NCBI RefSeq assembly: GCF_020991085.1
Contig: NZ_CP087719.1
Span: 4,794,001 to 4,858,000, forward strand
Direction of reading: 5' to 3'
From: Roseomonas sp. OT10
GTDB taxonomy: Bacteria; Pseudomonadota; Alphaproteobacteria; Acetobacterales; Acetobacteraceae
DNA: 64,000 bases
In this document: positions 1 to 10,775 of the stretch, piece after piece
How the letters are laid out: every line of letters begins with the position of its first letter
Position numbering within the stretch: the stretch's first letter is position 1
Notes under the pieces: model-generated
Database searches by the model: none
Seen by the model: the letters and a program-made list of their open reading frames with translations, nothing else
What the model was told of the DNA's origin: nothing
Made by a program: the position numbers and the translations under genes

Positions 1-28
1 AGATGCGAAGGGCACGGTCAAGATCCAT
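1..28 (-). CDS. flgC: Flagellar rod protein FlgC, first nine codons
   Basis: Only the start of this gene is in the window. Reading leftward from the ATG at 28 gives M-D-L-D-R-A-L-R-I, which fits the N-terminus of FlgC, a proximal-rod protein of the flagellar basal body. A strong ribosome binding site (GGGGGAG) lies about five bases upstream. The gene follows flgB on the same strand, the usual flgB-flgC order, and that is the main support for the call because nine residues alone are weak evidence. Confidence 0.6.
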
Positions 29-76
29 GGCGGTCTCCCCCGTCGGGCGTTGTGGCCTTTGGCCGGATGCCACGCA

Positions 77-511
77 TCAGCCGTTGCGGCCGAGCGCGGT
101 GCGGAACATGGCGACGTAGCGGCGGTGCAGGCCGCTCGCGAGCTGGTGCGCGGTCTCGTTGTCGGCGATCTTCAGCGCCTGCTCGTCCAGCGCGACGGCG
201 TTGCCGTCCGGCGCGACCTCCGCCACGCGGCGCTCGGCCCTGGCCCGCATCGCTCCCGTGCCGGAGGCGGGCAGCAGGTGCCGCGTATCCGTCACCGACA
301 GCGACGGGCCCGCCCCCTGCGCGAGCAGCGTCGCGAAAGGCGTCACGTCGCGCGGGCGATAGCCCGGCGTGTCGGCATGGGCGACGTTCTGCGCCAGCAC
401 CTCCTGCCGCCGGTCGATCCAGCGCAGCCGCTGCTCGGCCAGCGCCATCGGATCGCCGGCACCCGCCCGCATCGCGTTCAACCGTGTCGCCGCCGTCCGT
501 GTCGCGTCCAT
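77..511 (-). CDS. flgB: Flagellar basal-body rod protein FlgB
   Basis: A 144-residue protein, close to the usual FlgB length of about 130-140. FlgB is a rod subunit that assembles in the periplasm next to the MS ring after export by the flagellar type III system. The N-terminal half carries the rod-protein signature (LAQNVAHADTPGYRPRDV, about residues 38-55) and the C-terminus has the amphipathic helix typical of rod proteins (ASGLHRRYVAMFRTALGR). The ATG at 511 was chosen because upstream codons look non-coding; a second ATG lies 13 codons further in. It is followed 48 bp later by flgC, so the two are probably co-transcribed. Confidence 0.9.
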   Translation of the reverse strand: MDATRTAATRLNAMRAGAGDPMALAEQRLRWIDRRQEVLAQNVAHADTPGYRPRDVTPFATLLAQGAGPSLSVTDTRHLLPASGTGAMRARAERRVAEVAPDGNAVALDEQALKIADNETAHQLASGLHRRYVAMFRTALGRNG

Positions 512-616
512 GCCCGCATCCTGCGCGCATCCGGTGAACGACGCGTTGACGGCGCCGCCAGCTGCGCCGCCGCAGCGGAAACCTCGCGGTAACCGGCCCT
601 GCGGCAGCATGCGCCC

Positions 617-862
617 ATGCCCACCCCGCACCACGAAGCGGTCCGCCGCGCCATCCAGGGCCTGCAGGGCACGCTGACCGTCGCCGCCGCCCTGCTGGAG
701 GCCGGGCGGATCGTCGACCTCCGCGGGCTGGAGCGGGAGGTGGCCGCGCTGTGCAGCGCCGTCGCCGTCCTGCCCGCCGCGGAAGGCCGCGCCCTTTGCA
801 TCGAGCTCTCGACGCTGCTCGGCCAGGTGCAGGGGCTGGAGGCCCGCATGGCCCCCGCCTGA
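617..862 (+). CDS. Small helical protein in a flagellar locus, function unknown
   Basis: An 81-residue protein starting MPTPHHEAVRRAIQG, predicted to be almost entirely helical with leucine/alanine heptads and no signal peptide or membrane segment. It is divergent from flgB (about 105 bp between starts) and 63 bp upstream of fliO. Size and helical character resemble small flagellar chaperones such as FliT or FlgN, but no diagnostic motif is visible, so this is only a suggestion from context. Codon usage and GC are like the neighbours, so it is probably a real gene. Confidence 0.6.
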   Translation: MPTPHHEAVRRAIQGLQGTLTVAAALLEAGRIVDLRGLEREVAALCSAVAVLPAAEGRALCIELSTLLGQVQGLEARMAPA

Positions 863-925
863 CCCACCCGTCCCGCTTCCCGGGCAAGACGCCCGGTCCC
901 ATCGCCGGCAGGAGGCCGCGACCGC

Positions 926-1174
926 ATGGATACCCTTTCCCCCTGGCTGCTCGCCACGCTTGGCCTCGCCGGCGTGCTGGCCATCCTCTGGCTGCTGGCG
1001 CGCGGCGCGCGGTGGAGCGGCCTGGCGCCGCCCGCCGCCACGCGCCGCATGGCGGTGCAGGAGGTGGCGCCGCTGGATTCGCGCCGCCGCCTGCTCCTCG
1101 TGCGGGTGGACCAGCGCGAGGTGGTGCTGCTGACCGGCGGCGCGCATGATGCCGTGGTCGGGTGGCTGCCGTGA
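926..1174 (+). CDS. fliO: Flagellar export apparatus protein FliO (short form)
   Basis: An 82-residue protein with one N-terminal transmembrane helix (about residues 7-25) and a small cytoplasmic domain containing RRLLLVRVDQREVVLLTGG, the conserved segment of FliO-like proteins. FliO assists assembly of the FliPQR core of the flagellar type III export gate. The next gene is fliP and the stop codon overlaps the fliP GTG by the four bases GTGA, so the two are translationally coupled. The protein is short and divergent, as FliO usually is, so the call rests on the motif plus position. Confidence 0.8.
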   Translation: MDTLSPWLLATLGLAGVLAILWLLARGARWSGLAPPAATRRMAVQEVAPLDSRRRLLLVRVDQREVVLLTGGAHDAVVGWLP

Positions 1175-1914
1175 GGCGGGGCGGCTGGCTGGGCGCCGGG
1201 CTGCTGCTGGCGGCCGCGCTGCTGTTGCCGTCCGCGGCGCTGGCTCAGGCGCTGTCGCTCGATCTCGGCCAGGCGGGGCAACCCGGCGCCACCGCGCGGC
1301 TGGTGCAGCTGACGGCGTTGATCGGGCTGCTCTCGCTCGCTCCTTCGCTTCTGGTGATGGCCACGGCCTTCGCGCGCATCGTCATCGTGCTGTCGCTGCT
1401 GCGCAGCGCGATCGGCGCGCCCGGCGTGCCCCCCAACCCCGTGCTGATCGGCCTTGCCCTGTTCCTGACCTTCTTCGTGATGCAGCCTGTCTTCGAGGCG
1501 TCGTGGGACAACGGCCTGCAGCCGATGATCGAGGGGCGCGTCGCCGAGCTGGAAGGGTTGTCGCGCTCCGCCGAACCCTTCCGCGGCTTCATGGCGGCGA
1601 ACGTGCGCGACAGCGACCTGGCGCTGTTCCTCGACCTGGCCAAACTGCCGGCCGGGGAGCCGGAGGCCGCGCCCTGGCGCGCCCTGGTGCCCGCCTTCCT
1701 GGTCAGCGAGCTGAAGCGGGCCTTCGAGATCGGCTTCCTGCTCTTCCTGCCTTTCCTGGTGATCGACCTGGTGGTGGCCTCGCTGCTGATGTCGCTGGGC
1801 ATGATGATGTTGCCGCCCAGCGTGGTGTCCCTGCCCTTCAAGCTGATCTTCTTCGTCATCGTGGATGGCTGGCGCCTCGTCTCGGGCAGCTTGGTGCAGG
1901 GCTTCGCGAGCTGA
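1171..1914 (+). CDS. fliP: Flagellar biosynthetic protein FliP
   Basis: A 247-residue polytopic membrane protein forming the core of the flagellar type III export gate with FliQ and FliR. It has a cleavable signal peptide (about residues 1-25, ending SAALAQ), then the conserved block MATAFARIVIVLSLLRSAIG, the segment PNPVLIGLALFLTFFVM, and the C-terminal helices with FEIGFLLFLPFLVIDLVVAS and SLGMMMLPP. These are clear FliP signatures. The GTG at 1171, overlapping the fliO stop, is preferred over the in-frame GTG at 1162. No fliQ or fliR follows; the gene is the last of its operon here. Confidence 0.95.
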   Translation: MRRGGWLGAGLLLAAALLLPSAALAQALSLDLGQAGQPGATARLVQLTALIGLLSLAPSLLVMATAFARIVIVLSLLRSAIGAPGVPPNPVLIGLALFLTFFVMQPVFEASWDNGLQPMIEGRVAELEGLSRSAEPFRGFMAANVRDSDLALFLDLAKLPAGEPEAAPWRALVPAFLVSELKRAFEIGFLLFLPFLVIDLVVASLLMSLGMMMLPPSVVSLPFKLIFFVIVDGWRLVSGSLVQGFAS

Positions 1915-2274
1915 GGCGCGTGCCGGGATGTCCGGCACCGACGCCGTGGCGCCGGCCGCATCAGGCCGGTGCGCTGCCCCCTCACCCCATCCGGCGGGAG
2001 CGCATGGTGGCGTAGCGGACCACGCTTCCCGGGTCCTCGCCCCGAGCATGGATCATCCCCGTCCGACCCTGCCGGGTCCTTCCCGCCCGGTCGCTGCCCA
2101 TGCGGGGCCGTGCACGCCCCGCAGGATGCACCAACCCGGACTATCCCGGTCCTGATCTTTACTGTCTTCACCGTCCAAATGCCGGCCAGTAACATCATTC
2201 CGCACTGTTTACGTCGCGAACCTCCTCCAGCCATGACAATCTTCACACTGAAGCAAGACTTCAGGGGGGAGAGG
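1915..2274. other. Gene-free gap between fliP and acs with one hairpin
   Basis: No convincing gene lies in these 360 bases. The most obvious structure is a perfect inverted repeat at 2101-2123: TGCGGGGC, a seven-base loop, GCCCCGCA. It has no T-run, so it is not a classical terminator, but it could end the fliP transcript or fold in an acs leader. The last 120 bp before acs are noticeably more AT-rich than the surroundings, as expected of a promoter region; no confident -35/-10 pair could be assigned. Confidence 0.5.
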
Positions 2275-4212
<1,938 letters not shown>

Positions 4213-4245
4213 CCCGGCCGGCCTTTGCGTAAGGGGGAAAGAACC

Positions 4246-4575
4246 ATGGACGTCCAAACGGACAGGTCGGCCGACCAGGAGGCGCAGAGGGTGATGCAGA
4301 GCCCCAGCTTCCAGGCCCTGGTGCGCGAGCGCTCGGGCTTCTCCTGGCTGCTCTCGGCCATCATGCTCGCGATCTACCTGGGCTTCATCCTGCTGGTGGC
4401 CTTCGACAAGAGCCTGCTGGCGATGAAGGTCGGCGGCGGCGTCACCTCGCTCGGCATCCTGCTCGGGCTGGTGGTGATCGCCTCCGCCTTCGTGCTGACG
4501 GGGATCTACGTCCAGCGCGCCAACACGCGCTTCGACGAGCTGACCCGCAACCTGACGCGGGAGCTGGCGCGATGA
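4246..4575 (+). CDS. DUF485 membrane protein, partner of ActP (YjcH-like)
   Basis: A 109-residue inner-membrane protein with two transmembrane helices (about residues 35-57 and 66-90) and the family motif around [22 protein letters not shown]485 proteins of this size, called YjcH in E. coli, are nearly always encoded between acs and actP, as here. The stop overlaps the actP start (ATGA at 4572), implying coupled translation. The exact role of the family is not established; an accessory role in acetate transport is inferred from this constant association. Confidence 0.93.
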   Translation: MDVQTDRSADQEAQRVMQSPSFQALVRERSGFSWLLSAIMLAIYLGFILLVAFDKSLLAMKVGGGVTSLGILLGLVVIASAFVLTGIYVQRANTRFDELTRNLTRELAR

Positions 4576-6269
4576 GGCATGTCCGTCCCCTCGCCTTCGC
4601 CGCCCTGGCGCTGCTGCTCGGCGGCGCCGTGGCCAGCGCCTGGGCTGCCGATGCCGTCTCCGGCCCGGTGGAGAAGCAGGGCCTGAACGTGGCGGCGATC
4701 GTCATGTTCCTGATCTTCGTGCTCATGACGCTCGGCATCACCTACCGCGCCGCGGCGCAGACCCGCTCGGCCGCCGATTTCTACGCCGCCGGCGGCGGCA
4801 TCACCGGCTTCCAGAACGGGCTGGCCATCGCCGGCGACTACATGTCCGCCGCCTCCTTCCTCGGCATCTCCGGCCTGGTCTTCGCCAGCGGCTTCGACGG
4901 GCTGCTCTACTCGATCGGCTTCCTCGTCGGCTGGCCGATCGTGCTGTTCCTGATCGCGGAGCGGCTGCGCAACCTGGGCAAGTTCACCTTCTCCGACGTC
5001 GCCTCCTTCCGGCTGGACCAGACGGCGATCCGCATCCTCTCCGCGGTGGGGACGCTGGTGGTGGTGGCCTTCTACCTGATCGCGCAGATGGTCGGCGCGG
5101 GGAAGCTGATCCAGCTCCTCTTCGGGCTGGACTACCTCTACGCCGTGGTGATCGTGGGCGCGCTGATGATCGTCTACGTCGCCTTCGGCGGCATGAAGGC
5201 GACGACCTGGGTGCAGATCATCAAGGCCTGCCTGCTGCTGGCCGGCGCCAGCTTCATGGCGGTCATGGTGCTGCTGCGCTACGGCTTCAACCCGGAGTCG
5301 ATGTTCGCCGACGCGGTACGCGTGCATCCGCGCGGCGATGCCATCATGGGGCCGGGCGCCATGGTCAGCGACCCGGTCTCGGCCATCTCGCTCGGCCTCG
5401 CGCTGATGTTCGGCACGGCCGGCCTGCCGCACATCCTGATGCGCTTCTTCACCGTCTCCGACGCCAAGGCGGCGCGCAAGTCCGTCTTCTACGCGACCGG
5501 GCTGATCGCCTACTTCTACATCCTCACCTTCGTCATCGGCTTCGGCGCCATCACCTTCCTGATGGAGAACCCGCACTACTACGGGGCGATCGCGGGGGGC
5601 GCGTACAACAAGGTCGGCGGCCTGCTGGGCGGCACCAACATGGCGGCCATCCACCTGGCCGACGCGGTGGGCGGCTCGCTCTTCCTGGGCTTCATCTCCG
5701 CCGTCGCCTTCGCCACCATCCTGGCGGTGGTGGCCGGCCTCACCCTCGCCGGCGCCTCGGCGGTCAGCCACGACCTCTATGCCGAGGTCATCGCCCGCGG
5801 CCGCGCCTCCGAGACCAAGGAGGTGAAGATCTCCAAGATCAGCGCCGTGGTGATCGGCATCGTCGCCATCTACCTGGGCTATGTCTTCGAGAACCAGAAC
5901 GTCGCCTTCATGGTCGGCCTCGCCTTCGCCGTGGCGGCGAGCTGCAACTTCCCCGTGCTGCTGATGTCCGTCTTCTGGAAGGGCACCACCACGCTGGGGG
6001 CGCTCGCCGGCGGGCTGCTGGGGCTGGTCTCGGCGGTGGTGATGGTGGTGCTGAGCAAGGCCGTCTGGGTCACGACCTTCGGCTTCCCGCACGAGCTGTT
6101 CCCCTACGACAACCCCGCGATCTTCTCCATGCCGATCGCCTTCGGGGGGATCTGGCTCTTCTCGAAGATGGACGCCAGCCAGCGGGCGCGGCGCGAGATC
6201 GCGAGCTTCGACGCGCAGTACGTGCGCTCGGAGACGGGGATCGGCGCCGCCTCCGCCCACGTCCACTGA
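4572..6269 (+). CDS. actP: Cation/acetate symporter ActP
   Basis: A 565-residue sodium:solute symporter family protein, in line with ActP (about 550). It takes up acetate with a cation across the inner membrane. A signal-like N-terminal helix ends at AWAADAVSG, followed by about 13 transmembrane segments. Recognisable stretches are [19 protein letters not shown] (about residues 68-86), [10 protein letters not shown], and the sodium-site region [19 protein letters not shown]. It is the third gene of the acs operon and feeds Acs directly. The gene after it, encoding a CNMP/CBS/DUF294 protein, is a frequent neighbour and may regulate the transporter. Confidence 0.95.
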   Translation: MRHVRPLAFAALALLLGGAVASAWAADAVSGPVEKQGLNVAAIVMFLIFVLMTLGITYRAAAQTRSAADFYAAGGGITGFQNGLAIAGDYMSAASFLGISGLVFASGFDGLLYSIGFLVGWPIVLFLIAERLRNLGKFTFSDVASFRLDQTAIRILSAVGTLVVVAFYLIAQMVGAGKLIQLLFGLDYLYAVVIVGALMIVYVAFGGMKATTWVQIIKACLLLAGASFMAVMVLLRYGFNPESMFADAVRVHPRGDAIMGPGAMVSDPVSAISLGLALMFGTAGLPHILMRFFTVSDAKAARKSVFYATGLIAYFYILTFVIGFGAITFLMENPHYYGAIAGGAYNKVGGLLGGTNMAAIHLADAVGGSLFLGFISAVAFATILAVVAGLTLAGASAVSHDLYAEVIARGRASETKEVKISKISAVVIGIVAIYLGYVFENQNVAFMVGLAFAVAASCNFPVLLMSVFWKGTTTLGALAGGLLGLVSAVVMVVLSKAVWVTTFGFPHELFPYDNPAIFSMPIAFGGIWLFSKMDASQRARREIASFDAQYVRSETGIGAASAHVH

Positions 6270-6311
6270 AGGGAGGCGGCCGGGTCCCCGCGGCCCGGCC
6301 GCCGCCGCCCC

Positions 6312-8141
6312 ATGTCCGAAGGCTTCCATTCCGGCAACCCGCCTTTCGACCGCCTGACCCATGCCGAGGTCGAGCGGCTGCGCGATGCCCTCGACATCGC
6401 CTACTTCCGCCCCGGCGAGCGCATCGTCACGCGGGGCCAGACCTCCGACCACCTGCATGTCGTCCTGAAGGGCCGCGTCGAGGTCCGCGATGCCGCGGGC
6501 GAGCTGCAGGCGATGCTCGGCCCGCACGACAGCTTCGATGCGCGCGCCCTGGTGCATGGCGCGGCCGGGGAGGATTTCGTGGCGGGCGAGGAGACGCTCT
6601 GCCACCTTCTCCCTGGTGCTCTGGTCCGCGCCCTGATCAGCGCCAATGCCGGCTTCGCGGCCTTCTTCTACGCGGAGATCTCGCGCAAGCTCGACGCTCT
6701 CGCCATGCAGGGCGGCGTGCACGGCGTCGACTCGGTCCTGCATGCCCGGGTCGACGAGGCCCGCCGCGGCCGCGCCGTCTTCATCGGCGCGGAGGCCAGC
6801 ATCGAAGCCGCCGGCACGCTCATGGGCGAGGCGGATACGAACGCCCTCTTCGTCCGCGACGGGGAGCGCGTCGGGGTCGTGACGGGGATGAACCTGGCCA
6901 AGGCGCTCATCCTGCGCCGCCTGCCGCTCGGCACGCCGATCCGGGAGATCGCCCACTTCGACCTGCTGGCCGTGGAGGCGGAGGATTTCGTCTCGGACGC
7001 GCTCCTGCTGATGTACAAGCACGGCAAGCGGCGTCTTGCGGTGCGCAGATCGGGGGAGTTCACGGGCTTCCTCGAGGATATCGACCTGCTCGGCCTCTTC
7101 GCCGGCAACGCCCAGCTCCTGCCCAGCCGGATCGACAGCGCCCGCGGCCTGGACGACCTGGCCGGAGTGGCGGCCGACATCCAGGCGCAGGTGGAGCGGC
7201 TGCACCGGCAGGGGCTGCGGGTGGAGGCGATCGCCGAGGTCACCTCCGACCTCAATCGCCGCCTGCTTGCGCGCGTGCACGACATGGTGGCGCCCGCCGG
7301 CATCCGTACCATGGGCTGCCTCTTCCTGATGGGCTCGGAGGCGCGCGGGGAGCAGACCCTTCGCACGGACCAGGACAACGGCCTGCTGCTGGCGGGGCCC
7401 GTGCCGGAGGCGGAGCTGGCGGCCTATCGTGCGGACTTCACCGGCGCGCTCGACCGGCTGGGCTTCCCGCCATGCCCGGGCGAGGTGATGGTGCGCAACC
7501 CGATCTGGTCGCGCCCGCTGCACGAGTTCCTGCGCCAGATCGAGGGCTGGGTCCGGGGCGGCGAGCCGGAGGCGGCGATGCATCTCGCCATCTTCGCGGA
7601 TGCCGAGGCCGTGGCGGGCCCGGCCGCGCTGCTGCAGGAGGCCCGCGGCCACCTGGCTGGGCTGATGCGCGGCGAGCCGGTGCTGCTCGCCCGGTTCGCG
7701 CATCTGATCGAGACCTTCGCCGCGCCGGGGGCGGGGCTGCTCGGCTCCCTCATGGCCTCGGTGGGCATCGGCGGGCCGGACAGCATCGACATCAAGCGCG
7801 CCGGACTCTTCCCCATCGTCCATGGCTTGCGCGTGATGGCGTTGGAGCGCGGCATCCCCGCCAGCTCGACCGCCGGACGGCTGAAGGCGGTGGTGGAATC
7901 CGGCGGCCTGAGCGGGGAGTTCGGGCGCGAGCTGCTGGCGGCGCTGCGGGTGCTGATGGAGTTCCGCCTGCGCGCGCAATTGGAAGCCCGGCGGCGCAAC
8001 GATCCCAAGGAGGGCGGGGGGTCGGTGGTCCGGCTGGATCGGCTCTCTGCCGTGGACCGCGACATCCTCCGCGACGCCCTGCGCCTCGCCCGCGAGCTTC
8101 GTGGCCTGGTGCAGGACCGCTACCAGCTTCAGGCCTTCTGA
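6312..8141 (+). CDS. Signal-transduction protein with cNMP-binding, CBS and DUF294 nucleotidyltransferase domains
   Basis: A 609-residue cytoplasmic protein. Domain order by eye: cyclic-nucleotide-binding fold (about 1-130, with FRPGERIVTRGQTSDHLHVV), two CBS motifs (about 150-275), a nucleotidyltransferase-like DUF294 domain (about 300-430, with MGSEARGEQTLRTDQDNG near residue 338 supplying the G-S and D-x-D elements), and the C-terminal DUF294 substrate-binding helical domain. It sits 42 bp after actP and is followed by a DEDDh exonuclease 11 bp later. This pair commonly trails actP-type symporters in Proteobacteria. The nucleotide sensed and the molecule modified are unknown. Confidence 0.88.
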   Translation: MSEGFHSGNPPFDRLTHAEVERLRDALDIAYFRPGERIVTRGQTSDHLHVVLKGRVEVRDAAGELQAMLGPHDSFDARALVHGAAGEDFVAGEETLCHLLPGALVRALISANAGFAAFFYAEISRKLDALAMQGGVHGVDSVLHARVDEARRGRAVFIGAEASIEAAGTLMGEADTNALFVRDGERVGVVTGMNLAKALILRRLPLGTPIREIAHFDLLAVEAEDFVSDALLLMYKHGKRRLAVRRSGEFTGFLEDIDLLGLFAGNAQLLPSRIDSARGLDDLAGVAADIQAQVERLHRQGLRVEAIAEVTSDLNRRLLARVHDMVAPAGIRTMGCLFLMGSEARGEQTLRTDQDNGLLLAGPVPEAELAAYRADFTGALDRLGFPPCPGEVMVRNPIWSRPLHEFLRQIEGWVRGGEPEAAMHLAIFADAEAVAGPAALLQEARGHLAGLMRGEPVLLARFAHLIETFAAPGAGLLGSLMASVGIGGPDSIDIKRAGLFPIVHGLRVMALERGIPASSTAGRLKAVVESGGLSGEFGRELLAALRVLMEFRLRAQLEARRRNDPKEGGGSVVRLDRLSAVDRDILRDALRLARELRGLVQDRYQLQAF

Positions 8142-8152
8142 CGGGGGCGGCG

Positions 8153-8833
8153 ATGGGGCCCATCCTCCCGGCGCTGCGGCGCGCGTTCTACCGCGTATCT
8201 CTGGGCGACCACAGCTACCGCTTCCTCTTCGGCCCCGAGCCGAAGGGAGAGGCCGTCTCCCTGGACTGCGAGACCACGGGGCTGGACAGGCAGCGGGACG
8301 ACATCGTCAGCATCGCGGCCGTGCGCCTGGTCGGGAACCGCATCCTGCTCAGCGAACGCTTCCAGGCGACGATCCAGCCCGAGGCCGCGCTGTCCCCCGC
8401 CTCCATCCGCATCCATGGCTTGCGCGCCCGCGATCTCGAGGGCGGCGAGCCCATCCGCCAGGTTCTGCCGCGGCTGCTGCGCTTCATCGGCAGCCGGCCC
8501 CTGGTCGGGTACTACCTGGATTTCGACGTGGCCATGCTCGATCGCCACGTCCTGCCGATGATCCAGGCGAAGCTCCCCAACCGACGCATCGAGATCTCGG
8601 CCCTGTACTACCGGTTCAAGTACGGCCATGCCCCTCCCGGCACCGTCGTCGACCTTCGCTTCCCGGCGCTGCTCGAGGAGCTCGGCATCCCGCTGCGGCG
8701 GCAGCACGATGCACTGGGCGACGCGGTCGCGGCGGCCGAGGCCTATCTTCAGCTTGTGGATATGGCGCAGCGCCGCGTCCGTCCTCACCGGAAGCGCGCC
8801 GCGATCGACTCGGCGCCGCCGACGGGGGCCTGA
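8153..8833 (+). CDS. DEDDh-family 3'-5' exonuclease (DnaQ-like)
   Basis: A 226-residue protein with the DnaQ-fold exonuclease core: Exo I SLDCETTGLD (D and E metal ligands, about residues 36-45), Exo II around YYLDFDVAMLDRHVL, and Exo III HDALGDAVAAAEAYLQL (catalytic His and last Asp). It lacks the C-terminal polymerase-binding part of a true epsilon subunit, so it is a stand-alone proofreading-like or RNA-processing exonuclease. It is 11 bp downstream of the DUF294 protein and surely in the same transcript. Its link to acetate metabolism is positional only. The ATG at 8153 was chosen for the GGGGGCGG site upstream. Confidence 0.88.
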   Translation: MGPILPALRRAFYRVSLGDHSYRFLFGPEPKGEAVSLDCETTGLDRQRDDIVSIAAVRLVGNRILLSERFQATIQPEAALSPASIRIHGLRARDLEGGEPIRQVLPRLLRFIGSRPLVGYYLDFDVAMLDRHVLPMIQAKLPNRRIEISALYYRFKYGHAPPGTVVDLRFPALLEELGIPLRRQHDALGDAVAAAEAYLQLVDMAQRRVRPHRKRAAIDSAPPTGA

Positions 8834-8987
8834 TCCTGCATCGCCCCGGCCGCCGGACCATGGCTGGCGGCGACCGAGGCGGACGAACCCGCCCGAAGGG
8901 CGCAGGAGCCGGGCGGGGGGTGGATGCATGCCTTGGGCCCGCTTTGCGCAGGGGTGCGGGGCGCGGCGCCGTGGCACCTTCCGCGCC

Positions 8988-9716
8988 ATGCTCGCCGATT
9001 GCCTGCATGGCCTGGATGCGCTGGGGGTCGGGGGGCTCGCGACCCTGGCCGCAGCGCTGTTCCTGGCCGGGCTGGCGGGCGGGCTGACCCATTGCGCCGG
9101 CATGTGCGGCCCCTTCGTGATGGCCCAGGTGGCGGCGCGGCCGGACCGCCTGGCAGGCGGGCGGCTGCAGCGCCTCGCCGGGGCGGCCCTGCTGTCCTAC
9201 CACGCCGGGCGGGTGGCGGGGTACACGCTGCTGGGCGGGGTGGTCGGCGGGCTGGCCGGGCTGGTCAGCCTCGCCTCCGGGCTGCGCTGGGTGCTGGTGG
9301 CGATGCTGCTGGCCGCCGCCCTGGCCATGGCCGCCCAGGCCTCCACGCGCCTCGCCGCGCTGCTGCCGCACCCGCCGGCGCTGCGCCTGCCGTCCGGGCT
9401 GCTGGCCCGGCTGCAACCCTTCGGGGCGCCGGCGGGCGGCTGGCGCAGCTTCGCGCTGGGCCTCTGCCTCTCCGCCCTGCCCTGCGGCCTGCTCTACGGC
9501 GCCCTGGCCGGGGCGGCGGCGGCCGGCAGCGTGCTGGGCGGGGCGCTCGCCATGCTGGCCTTCGTGCTGGGGACCCTGCCGGCGCTGGTGGGCGTGGGGC
9601 TGCTGGGCGGCTTCCTGGCGCGCCGGGCGGGGCCGCGGCTGCGCGCCCTGGGCGGGCTGCTCTTCGCCGCCAACGCGGTGGTGCTGGCGGCGATGGCGCT
9701 CAGGCTGGCCGGCTGA
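8988..9716 (+). CDS. TauE/SafE (UreH-like) family membrane protein
   Basis: A 242-residue polytopic membrane protein with about six transmembrane helices and the family signature FLAGLAGGLTHCAGMCGPFVM (residues near 24-44) repeated in weaker form as GLCLSALPCGLLYGALAG. The conserved cysteines in H-C-x2-M-C-G-P suggest metal handling. Members of this branch are usually found beside cbb3 oxidase genes and are proposed to help copper delivery or cofactor maturation, which suits its place 1 kb before ccoN. Its 3' end overlaps that of the convergent DUF2189 gene by 17 bp. Confidence 0.85.
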   Translation: MLADCLHGLDALGVGGLATLAAALFLAGLAGGLTHCAGMCGPFVMAQVAARPDRLAGGRLQRLAGAALLSYHAGRVAGYTLLGGVVGGLAGLVSLASGLRWVLVAMLLAAALAMAAQASTRLAALLPHPPALRLPSGLLARLQPFGAPAGGWRSFALGLCLSALPCGLLYGALAGAAAAGSVLGGALAMLAFVLGTLPALVGVGLLGGFLARRAGPRLRALGGLLFAANAVVLAAMALRLAG

Positions 9717-10518
9717 GCGCGGGCGCCTTCGCCGGGGCACCCTCCGGCGCGGCGTCCCACAGGATCAGGTCGCGATAGGCGTGCCAGCTCGCATGCGCGA
9801 CCAGCGGCACCACCAGCGCCAGGCCCAGGAAGAAGGGCACCAGCGCCATGGCGGTGAAGACGACGATCAGCCCCGCCCAGAACAGCATCGGGCCGGGATT
9901 GGCGCGCACCGCCTGCACGCTGGCGGTCATGGCGGTGACGGCACCGGCGTCGCGATCCACCAGCAGCGGGATGGAGACGGCGGAGAGGGCGAAGGCGATG
10001 GCCGCCAGCACCGCCCCCGCGCCGGTGCCCAGGATCAGGAAGGGGAGCAGCCGGGGCGAGCGCAGCAGGGCCATGGGCAGGTGCTCGATCGGCGGCGCGA
10101 AGCCCAGGCCGAATATCGCCATGAAGAGCAGCGCCGCGACCTGCACCCAGACGATGTGGAGCAGGAGCAGCGCCAGCCCGACCAGCGCGATCTGCGAGCC
10201 GTTGCGGGCGAAGCCGTCCAGCCAGTCCCCCGGCCGCAGCGGCAGCCCGGCGGCGCGGCGGCGGCTGACCTCGTAGAGCCCGGCGGCGCAGAGCGGCCCG
10301 ATCAGCAGGAAGCCCGCGATGGCCGGCGGCACCGCCCAGGCCATGCCCAGGGAGAGCAGCCCCGACACCAGCACCCAGCCCGCCGCCACCACGGCGGCGC
10401 CGTTGAGGAAGCCGGCCAGGGGCGCCGCCCGCAGGTCGTCCCAGCCCGCGGCCAGCCAGGCCCAGGGCCGGTCCGGCGGCACCCGGCGCACCGCGAAGCC
10501 GAAGGGCGTCGGCAGCAC
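9700..10518 (-). CDS. DUF2189 family integral membrane protein
   Basis: A roughly 272-residue protein with about six transmembrane helices and the family pattern [20 protein letters not shown] near its start and [17 protein letters not shown]-like helices near its end. DUF2189 proteins have no settled function. It is convergent with the TauE/SafE gene (17-bp overlap) and divergent from ccoN, so it shares the intergenic FNR/FixK box and may be induced at low oxygen. The start is uncertain: GTG at 10518 is used; the open frame continues upstream with no better ATG. Confidence 0.75.
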   Translation of the reverse strand: MLPTPFGFAVRRVPPDRPWAWLAAGWDDLRAAPLAGFLNGAAVVAAGWVLVSGLLSLGMAWAVPPAIAGFLLIGPLCAAGLYEVSRRRAAGLPLRPGDWLDGFARNGSQIALVGLALLLLHIVWVQVAALLFMAIFGLGFAPPIEHLPMALLRSPRLLPFLILGTGAGAVLAAIAFALSAVSIPLLVDRDAGAVTAMTASVQAVRANPGPMLFWAGLIVVFTAMALVPFFLGLALVVPLVAHASWHAYRDLILWDAAPEGAPAKAPALSRPA

Positions 10519-10674
10519 GCCCAGCTCGCCGGACCACGCCGGAACCCCCTCCCGGTCGGGGAGATCCCCGGGGACCTCCCCCGCCGACCCCCTGGGTATG
10601 GTCGTTCGGTCCAAGCCTTGCCTCCCCTGTCCGATCCCCGCCGGTCCTGCTGCCTGCTCCGGCCCGCGCCGTCC

Positions 10675-10688
10675 TTGATCCGAATCAA
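10675..10688. promoter_or_regulatory. FNR/FixK-type binding site (TTGATCCGAATCAA)
   Basis: A perfect TTGAT-N4-ATCAA palindrome, the consensus for FNR/Anr/FixK regulators that activate genes under low oxygen. It is centred at about 10681.5, 94 bp upstream of the ccoN ATG. If it acts at -41.5, transcription would start near 10723, and TAGTTC at 10711-10716 would be the -10 element. The site is also upstream of the divergent DUF2189 gene. Confidence 0.92.
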
Positions 10689-10775
10689 GGACGCGTGAGG
10701 CCGGGCGGCCTAGTTCGGCCAATGGGAGCATCCCCCCGGGCCGGGGGGCGCGCCGTGCAGGGACGACGAACGGAT

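Noticed and set aside
4506-7979. A very long minus-strand open frame (over 1100 codons) opposite actP and the DUF294 gene
   Set aside because: It is rich in His/Arg/Gly/Asp low-complexity sequence typical of the antisense of GC-rich genes and has no family motif; the plus strand encodes clear proteins.
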